16,350 bases of DNA. It comes from CAZYAK01 sp964645935. Its GTDB lineage: Bacteria; Patescibacteriota; Gracilibacteria; Peribacterales; Peribacteraceae. The notes below the pieces were generated by a model, which made no database searches, had not been told where the DNA came from, and worked only from the letters and a program-made list of their open reading frames with translations. Position numbers and translations under genes: made by a program. This document shows positions 12,836-16,350 of this stretch, one piece after another (the first letter of the stretch is position 1; each line of letters starts with the position of its first letter). Where the stretch lies: assembly GCA_964645935.1 (NCBI GenBank), contig CAZYAK010000027.1, positions 1 through 16,350 of the forward strand. The letters run 5' to 3'.

Positions 12836-13495
12836 TCAGCGGAGGATGAGCGACGCGAGCATCGCCTCGAACGTGCGGATGCTCTGCGGAAAGGCCTCGC
12901 GCGCATCGGCAAAGGTCCACACGTGAACCAAGCCGTCCTTGAACATCCACACCTGACGGAAGCGCAGCTCCGTCCCCTCAGAGGAGGCGGAGAAGGTGAT
13001 CTGCCGCGCTGGAACACCGGCGAGCGTGACGGCCTCGTTGTGTTCCAGGAGGTAGTTGTCCAAGAGGCGCGATTCGTGGTCGATGGCTAGCTGTGTGTAG
13101 TCCTTGAGCGACGTGCCCTGTGGTATCTCTTCGAGCACGAGGTTGGAGTTGGATCGCACGCCCTCCGGGCCGCGTGGCCCGAGGAAAATCACGACGAGCG
13201 TGAGCGTGCCATCCTTCTCCATCACTTCTTCCACATTCCATTCTGCCGGATGGCGGATCTCCACACCTACATCCGCGTTGGCGTACGTCGATGGCAGCGA
13301 CACCAGGCTTGACCGGCGGGCGGCCAACCGGCGCGCCTCATCGGCGCGTGAGTTCTTGAGGAGGCTGCGGCGCGACTGGCGCACCACGGCGGGTTTGTGC
13401 TGTGCGACGGGCATGACCCGGGCCGACGCTGCCTCGGTAAGACCGAAGACGGCGACGACGGAGATGAGGAACACGGCAGGAGACGGCATGCGCAT
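12836..13495 (-). CDS. Secreted PsbP/DcrB-like domain protein
   Basis: The 219-residue product starts with a signal peptide (1-25, cut near EAASA) followed by a basic, Arg-rich linker (34-65). Residues 72-217 resemble the Mog1/PsbP-like alpha/beta sandwich seen in PsbP-C and DcrB (DUF1795) proteins. The pattern runs from EIRHPAEWNVEE (79-90) through NLVLEEIPQGTSLKDY (118-133), then TLAGVPARQITFSA (157-170), and ends LVHVWTFADAREAFPQSIRT. In CPR and Gram-positive bacteria such proteins are often exported or lipid-bound, but no lipobox Cys is present here. Their role is usually unknown. It is the first gene of a two-gene unit with the DMT transporter, with a -10-like TACACT 6 nt before the ATG. 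Fold assignment is by pattern and moderate. Confidence 0.72.
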   Translation of the reverse strand: MRMPSPAVFLISVVAVFGLTEAASARVMPVAQHKPAVVRQSRRSLLKNSRADEARRLAARRSSLVSLPSTYANADVGVEIRHPAEWNVEEVMEKDGTLTLVVIFLGPRGPEGVRSNSNLVLEEIPQGTSLKDYTQLAIDHESRLLDNYLLEHNEAVTLAGVPARQITFSASSEGTELRFRQVWMFKDGLVHVWTFADAREAFPQSIRTFEAMLASLILR

Positions 13496-13501
13496 AGTCC
13501 G

Positions 13502-13507
13502 AGTGTA
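13502..13507 (-). promoter_or_regulatory. -10 element of the PsbP-like/DMT pair
   Basis: TACACT on the minus strand ends exactly 6 nt before the ATG at 13495, in the 50-nt gap after the glycosyltransferase stop. The same hexamer and spacing occur before the GIY-YIG gene. No clear -35 is visible. Confidence 0.45.
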
Positions 13508-13545
13508 CGCGGTCCGCCGGCGCGTGCGAGTGCGAAGGCCCCGGA

Positions 13546-14664
13546 TTATGCCGCGACGCGCGACCCCGTCACCTCCGAGACGGCGGCGCGGATACCGGCC
13601 TCAAAGGCGGCGCGCGAGAAGCGCTCGACGGACGCGGCGCAGGTCTTGGGATCAATCCGTAGTGCCGAGATCCGGTCCATCGCCGCACTGAGCGCGGCGG
13701 GCTCGCAGGCATCAAAGAACACGCCCGTCTCGCCGTCCCGCACCGACTCCAGCGCGCCGCCCGCACGGAGTGCCACCACCGGCGTGCCGCAGGCAAGCGC
13801 CTCCAGCGGCACCAGGCCGAAGTCCTCGTCACCAGGGAAGAGCACAGCTCGTGCGTGGGTGTAGAGCTTCCGTAGTTCCTCGCCATCCACGTGCCCCACG
13901 AAGGTCACCGTGGGTCCCGCCAGCGCACGCAGCCGCTCGAGTGCCGGACCCTCGCCCGCCACCATGAGTTGTTCTCCGCGCTCCGTGCAGGCGCGCACCG
14001 CGACATCCACTCTCTTGTACTCCGCGAGCGTGGAGACGACGAGCCAGTACGCGCGCGACGCCGGATCCGTCGTCGTGGGAGCGGATGCAGTCCAGGTGTC
14101 ATCCAGTGGGGGGTGCACCACGCGGCTGTCTCTGCGCCAGTAGAGCTCGATGCGTCGGCGCACGGCCTCGGAGGGCGCCAGGAGGAGATCCGCTCGATCG
14201 GAAGCCTCGGCGTCCCAGGCGCGCAGGCGGTGGAACACGCGTTCCAAGTACGCGCGCTTGAGAGGGCCGAGTGGTCCGGTGCCCGCGCGGGCCAAGACGT
14301 CGTGCGTGCGGTCCCACAAGTAGCGCGCCGGGGCGTGGACGTAGCACACGTGGGGTGGGAGGCCGTTGGTGAGGATCCCGTGGGCGAAGGCGGATGACGA
14401 CGACAGCACGAGATCGTACTCCGAGAAGTCCCACGCGTTTGCCGCAGCAGGGAAGCGTGTGAGGGACAGATGGTGGTCCATCGGACGCCCGCGCAGGAGA
14501 GGGTGCGGCCGCACGCGCGACGCCGGGAACCAGTCGCCCAGCTTCTTCTCGTCGTAGAGAAACGTGTGGATGGGGGCGTCCGGGTACATCTCCGAAAGTA
14601 CGCGTAGCACGCGTTCCGCGCCGCCGCGCATCGTGAGCAGTTCATGGACGAGGGCCACCTTCAT
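13546..14664 (-). CDS. Family 4 glycosyltransferase (GT-B fold)
   Basis: The 372-residue cytoplasmic enzyme likely transfers a sugar from a nucleotide donor during cell-surface polysaccharide or glycolipid synthesis. The N-terminal Rossmann half begins MKVALVHELLTMRGGAERV, with the acceptor-side GGAER loop (14-18). YVHAPARYLWD (108-118) is a motif of the GT4 subgroup that includes mannosyl and related transferases. The C-terminal donor half has VAGEGPALERL (235-245), TFVGHVDGEEL (254-264) and the E-x7-E motif EDFGLVPLE (280-288), followed by ACGTPVVALRAGG (291-303). Length and motif order are normal. The donor and acceptor are not predictable. It stands alone, divergent from a small gene, with an inverted repeat at its -35 position that may be an operator. 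Confidence 0.92.
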   Translation of the reverse strand: MKVALVHELLTMRGGAERVLRVLSEMYPDAPIHTFLYDEKKLGDWFPASRVRPHPLLRGRPMDHHLSLTRFPAAANAWDFSEYDLVLSSSSAFAHGILTNGLPPHVCYVHAPARYLWDRTHDVLARAGTGPLGPLKRAYLERVFHRLRAWDAEASDRADLLLAPSEAVRRRIELYWRRDSRVVHPPLDDTWTASAPTTTDPASRAYWLVVSTLAEYKRVDVAVRACTERGEQLMVAGEGPALERLRALAGPTVTFVGHVDGEELRKLYTHARAVLFPGDEDFGLVPLEALACGTPVVALRAGGALESVRDGETGVFFDACEPAALSAAMDRISALRIDPKTCAASVERFSRAAFEAGIRAAVSEVTGSRVAA

Positions 14665-14670
14665 GCGGCG

Positions 14671-14676
14671 AGCATA
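14671..14676 (-). promoter_or_regulatory. -10 element of the glycosyltransferase gene
   Basis: TATGCT (4/6) on the minus strand ends 6 nt before the ATG at 14664, predicting a leaderless mRNA. The -35 region (14694-14699) has no consensus match and is covered by an inverted repeat. Confidence 0.45.
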
Positions 14677-14693
14677 GCGGCCCAGCGGATTTC

Positions 14694-14716
14694 CTGCGAT
14701 GTGTAGCCCATCGCAG
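14694..14716. promoter_or_regulatory. Perfect 8-bp inverted repeat, possible operator
   Basis: CTGCGATG (14694-14701) and CATCGCAG (14709-14716) flank a 7-nt spacer in the region between the divergent glycosyltransferase and small-protein genes. The left arm coincides with the expected -35 position of the glycosyltransferase promoter. A two-fold symmetric site at this place fits a dimeric repressor or activator; which one is unknown. Confidence 0.4.
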
Positions 14717-14790
14717 CGGATAGCGCAACATTCCGTTGACCAGCGTCGCGTGATCTTTCACCATCCGCGTCCTGCGTTCCTCACTTCTCC

Positions 14791-14979
14791 ATGTCCTCCC
14801 TCGATTCCGACGACCGGACCCCCACCCCCTCCACGCAGGAGCGATCCGACCGGCGTCGCGAAGCCGAGGCCGTCGAGAACCAGAGCGACTCTGCGTTCGT
14901 GCAGGCGTCGGTGAGCCGCAAGCGTCTGGCCATCCAGCGTGCACTGAGGGAGCGCCGCGGTGGGGAGAGTCAAGACTAA
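14791..14979 (+). CDS. Small highly charged protein, unknown function
   Basis: The 62-residue product (starting MSSLDSDDRTPTPSTQERSD) is hydrophilic, with an acidic and Ser/Thr-rich N-terminus. Its C-terminal part is basic and helical (VSRKRLAIQRALRERR, 41-56). No family is recognised. Third codon positions are almost all G or C as in neighbouring genes, which supports real coding. The stop overlaps the last bases of the convergent GIY-YIG gene by 4 nt. TTGACC lies at 14736-14741, but no suitable -10 follows at 16-18 nt. It could be a spurious frame. Confidence 0.5.
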   Translation: MSSLDSDDRTPTPSTQERSDRRREAEAVENQSDSAFVQASVSRKRLAIQRALRERRGGESQD

Positions 14980-15221
14980 CCGCCTTTTGCCAGTTCCTCC
15001 TTGCGGGACTTCGGCCACTGCTTTACCTCGGCCTCGCGCCGCCGCGCTTCGCCCAAGTCCGAAAGCGTCTCTACATGCACGAACCGCACGGGGCGGCGCG
15101 AGCGCGTGTACTTGGCGCCCTTGCCCTCGTTGTGCTTTTTTAGGCGCGCCTCCACATCCACGCACGTGCCCGCATAGAGCGAGCCGTCCGCGCAGCGTGC
15201 GAGGTAGAAGTAGTGCGCCAT
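14976..15221 (-). CDS. GIY-YIG domain protein (UPF0213/YhbQ-like)
   Basis: The 81-residue product is a complete stand-alone GIY-YIG nuclease-like domain. It shows YFYLARCADGSLYAGT (4-19), which holds the two-strand core in the variant form typical of this family. Arg26 follows in VEARLKKHNEGKGAKYTRSR (start about 23), then RRPVRFVHVE (42-51) and Glu63 in the EAEVKQW helix. These match the expected catalytic Tyr, Arg and Glu positions. Family members are small nucleases or DNA-binding proteins of poorly defined role, sometimes linked to repair. The ATG at 15221 is chosen because upstream open sequence is antisense to the phosphatase gene. A TACACT -10 lies 6 nt upstream. Confidence 0.9.
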   Translation of the reverse strand: MAHYFYLARCADGSLYAGTCVDVEARLKKHNEGKGAKYTRSRRPVRFVHVETLSDLGEARRREAEVKQWPKSRKEELAKGG

Positions 15222-15227
15222 GCGCGG

Positions 15228-15233
15228 AGTGTA
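15228..15233 (-). promoter_or_regulatory. -10 element of the GIY-YIG gene
   Basis: TACACT on the minus strand ends exactly 6 nt before the ATG at 15221, the same hexamer and spacing as before the PsbP-like gene. It predicts a leaderless transcript. Confidence 0.45.
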
Positions 15234-15244
15234 GCGCGGGGAGC

Positions 15245-15290
15245 GCGGCGACTCATGGTCAGACAAGCGGACCAGTAGGGTATTCGCCGC
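15245..15290. other. Nested inverted repeats between divergent GIY-YIG and phosphatase genes
   Basis: GCGGCGA (15245-15251) pairs with TCGCCGC (15284-15290), and inside it TGGTC (15256-15260) pairs with GACCA (15270-15274). The result is a two-step stem of 7 and 5 bp. It could be a structured leader, a small RNA part or an operator. Between here and 15380 I see only a TTGACA (15345-15350) with no matching -10. Confidence 0.35.
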
Positions 15291-15382
15291 ACTCTGCGCG
15301 CTCGCCGCCGCAGGCGCGTCTGAGCAAAGTGACCTTTTAGACCGTTGACACGGAGTTCGAGATTGCTTTCTCTGCGCTATCG

Positions 15383-15410
15383 CGATCCTTCGCAGGATCG
15401 TCCATATTTT
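15383..15410 (+). promoter_or_regulatory. Hairpin and AT-rich hexamer before the histidine phosphatase gene
   Basis: CGATCCT (15383-15389) and AGGATCG (15394-15400) form a perfect 7-bp stem with a TCGC loop. TATTTT (15405-15410, 4/6 to a -10) follows and ends 10 nt before the ATG. The stem covers the place where a -35 would be, so it may be an operator, or a terminator of an upstream transcript; the two cannot be told apart. Confidence 0.35.
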
Positions 15411-15420
15411 GTTCTCTGCT

Positions 15421-16227
15421 ATGAAGACGCTGTTCTTACTGCGCCATGGGAAGACCACCGCCAACGAACACAACGAGGAGGACCCCGGCAACCGCCACTT
15501 CGGCGGCCAGACGGAGTCCGAGCTCTCGCCCACGGGCATCATCCAGGCCGAGGCGGTGGGGGAGCAGCTGCGCAAGCTCGGCATCCGGTTCGACGAAGTG
15601 TTTACCTCGCCCCTCGGGCGCACGCGACAGACGGCGAACATCGTCCTGGAGCGCTCTGGGCAGCGGCCCGCACTGAAGCCGATTGTGGTGGACGCTCTCA
15701 AGGAGCGGGGCCTCGGCCTCCTATCAGGGCTCACCGCGGACCAGGTGCGCGCACAGTTCCCAGAGTTCGAGAAGCATCTGCAACGGGATCCGCGCCTTGC
15801 GTTTCTGCGGGAGACGTTCAACCAGACCGTCGTCAAAGTTCTCGGCGCGGAGTCGTACGCTTGCGTGCAGGACCGCCTGGAGCAGGAATTCGTGCCGCTG
15901 CTCAACGAGACCGGTCCCAAGTCCACCGCGCTCGTTGTCAGCCACAAGCACACCACGCGCGCCGCGCTGCACCTCCTTGTCCACGGCCGTGATCCGGCGA
16001 AGCAGCAGGATGCCCTGGAACTTGAGGTGCCCAACGCCAAGCCCATTGTCCTGGAGCGCATCACGACCGCGGTGCCGCGTTACGCCCCCCTCGAAGGGCT
16101 GCCGGAGCATTGGCTTGGGACGAAGCTCGTGGCCGGGCTCGCGGCTTACGCTGCCGAGGAGAACCGGGCACACCAAGGGGCTCTCGCTCGCTTGCGGAAG
16201 GGTCGCAGAATGAGGGAGATCCAGTGA
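15421..16227 (+). CDS. Histidine phosphatase superfamily protein (phosphoglycerate mutase-like)
   Basis: The 268-residue product has the RHG motif at 8-10 (LFLLRHGKTTAN), with His9 as the expected phosphorylated residue. It also shows FTSPLGRTRQTA (61-72, Arg67), a glutamate in LKERGLGLLSG (93-103), and VSHKHTTRAAL (173-183) with the second His175. This is the full active-site set of branch-1 histidine phosphatases, which act on small phosphorylated metabolites or on protein or RNA ends. The substrate cannot be told. The N-terminus has an extra acidic segment, EHNEEDPGNRHFGGQT (16-31). The C-terminus beyond about 205 adds some 60 residues ending in a basic helix. The ATG at 15421 puts RHG at the usual position; an in-frame TTG at 15409 is less likely. 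Confidence 0.9.
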   Translation: MKTLFLLRHGKTTANEHNEEDPGNRHFGGQTESELSPTGIIQAEAVGEQLRKLGIRFDEVFTSPLGRTRQTANIVLERSGQRPALKPIVVDALKERGLGLLSGLTADQVRAQFPEFEKHLQRDPRLAFLRETFNQTVVKVLGAESYACVQDRLEQEFVPLLNETGPKSTALVVSHKHTTRAALHLLVHGRDPAKQQDALELEVPNAKPIVLERITTAVPRYAPLEGLPEHWLGTKLVAGLAAYAAEENRAHQGALARLRKGRRMREIQ

Positions 16228-16230
16228 GCC

Positions 16231-16256
16231 GTGTGTGCGTGGCTCCACGCGCGCAC
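16231..16256 (+). other. Hairpin just after the histidine phosphatase stop
   Basis: GTGTGTGCGTG (16231-16241) and CACGCGCGCAC (16246-16256) form an 11-bp stem (two G-U pairs if read as plus-strand RNA) with a GCTC loop, starting 4 nt past the stop codon. There is no T-tract, so it may be an mRNA 3' end or processing structure and not a classical terminator. The remaining bases to 16350 hold only a short doubtful frame. Confidence 0.5.
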
Positions 16257-16350
16257 TTCAACATCCCGTCGACACCAGTCTCCGTGACGTCTTCCTGGCC
16301 CACATGCGCGGCATCTTCAACCGCCTGGAGCGGGAGGAAGAGGAGTGAGC

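Noticed and set aside
15345..15350. Perfect -35 hexamer TTGACA
   Set aside because: No -10-like hexamer follows at 16-18 nt (the sequence there is TTCTCT), so I do not call a promoter.
15222..16064. Upstream extension of the GIY-YIG protein to 362 residues
   Set aside because: The extension is antisense to the histidine phosphatase; the 81-residue form is the complete family length with its own -10.
1..16350. CRISPR array, insertion sequence, tRNA or rRNA
   Set aside because: No spaced direct repeats, terminal inverted repeats with transposase, cloverleaf or rRNA segments were found in the intergenic regions.

Overview
This is a high-GC bacterial chromosome segment (roughly 60% G+C by eye) with tightly packed genes on both strands. 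It carries housekeeping genes: clpC start, dus, rplA, rplK and ruvB. Among them are lineage-specific membrane and secreted proteins. There is no phage, transposon, CRISPR array, rRNA or tRNA that I can see. The mix of a VirB2-like pilin-type protein beside an AI-2E transporter, scattered ribosomal genes, an orphan ruvB and many unfamiliar small proteins suggests a Patescibacteria/CPR-type bacterium, possibly of the Peregrinibacteria/Peribacteria kind. That placement is inference and not proven by the sequence.

Layout. 1-464: start of clpC on the minus strand, with a CIRCE (HrcA) operator over its promoter. 465-2161: minus-strand pair of pilin-like protein and AI-2E transporter, overlapping by 4 nt. 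2162-2394: divergent intergenic region with a large inverted repeat built from 9-bp units. 2395-3354: tRNA-dihydrouridine synthase (+). 3357-4208: PP2C phosphatase (-). 4260-6402: rplK, a five-helix membrane protein and rplA (-), closed by a strong terminator; an extra gene and a separate promoter split the usual rplK-rplA pair. 6452-11154: a coiled-coil protein coupled to a 1240-residue protein made of about ten divergent repeats, preceded by a membrane-anchored protein (all -). 11193-12288: ruvB (+). 12393-14716: glycosyltransferase, then a PsbP/DcrB-like secreted protein coupled to a half-size DMT transporter (-). 14791-16350: a small charged protein (+), a GIY-YIG protein (-), a histidine phosphatase (+) and a short tail.

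Two window-wide patterns stand out. First, most promoter-proximal genes have a -10-like hexamer (TACACT, TATGCT, TATGAT, TAGACT, CATACT, TACTGT) only 6-9 nt before the start codon, and I see no Shine-Dalgarno motif before any gene. This suggests largely leaderless transcription. Second, three intergenic regions (2235-2337, 5856-5920, 12297-12382) share one architecture with unrelated sequences: short tandem units of 7 or 9 bp whose inverted copy lies a few tens of bases away.

The least explained system is the 10171-10488 / 6452-10174 operon (coiled-coil protein plus giant repeat protein), perhaps linked to the membrane-anchored protein encoded just upstream.
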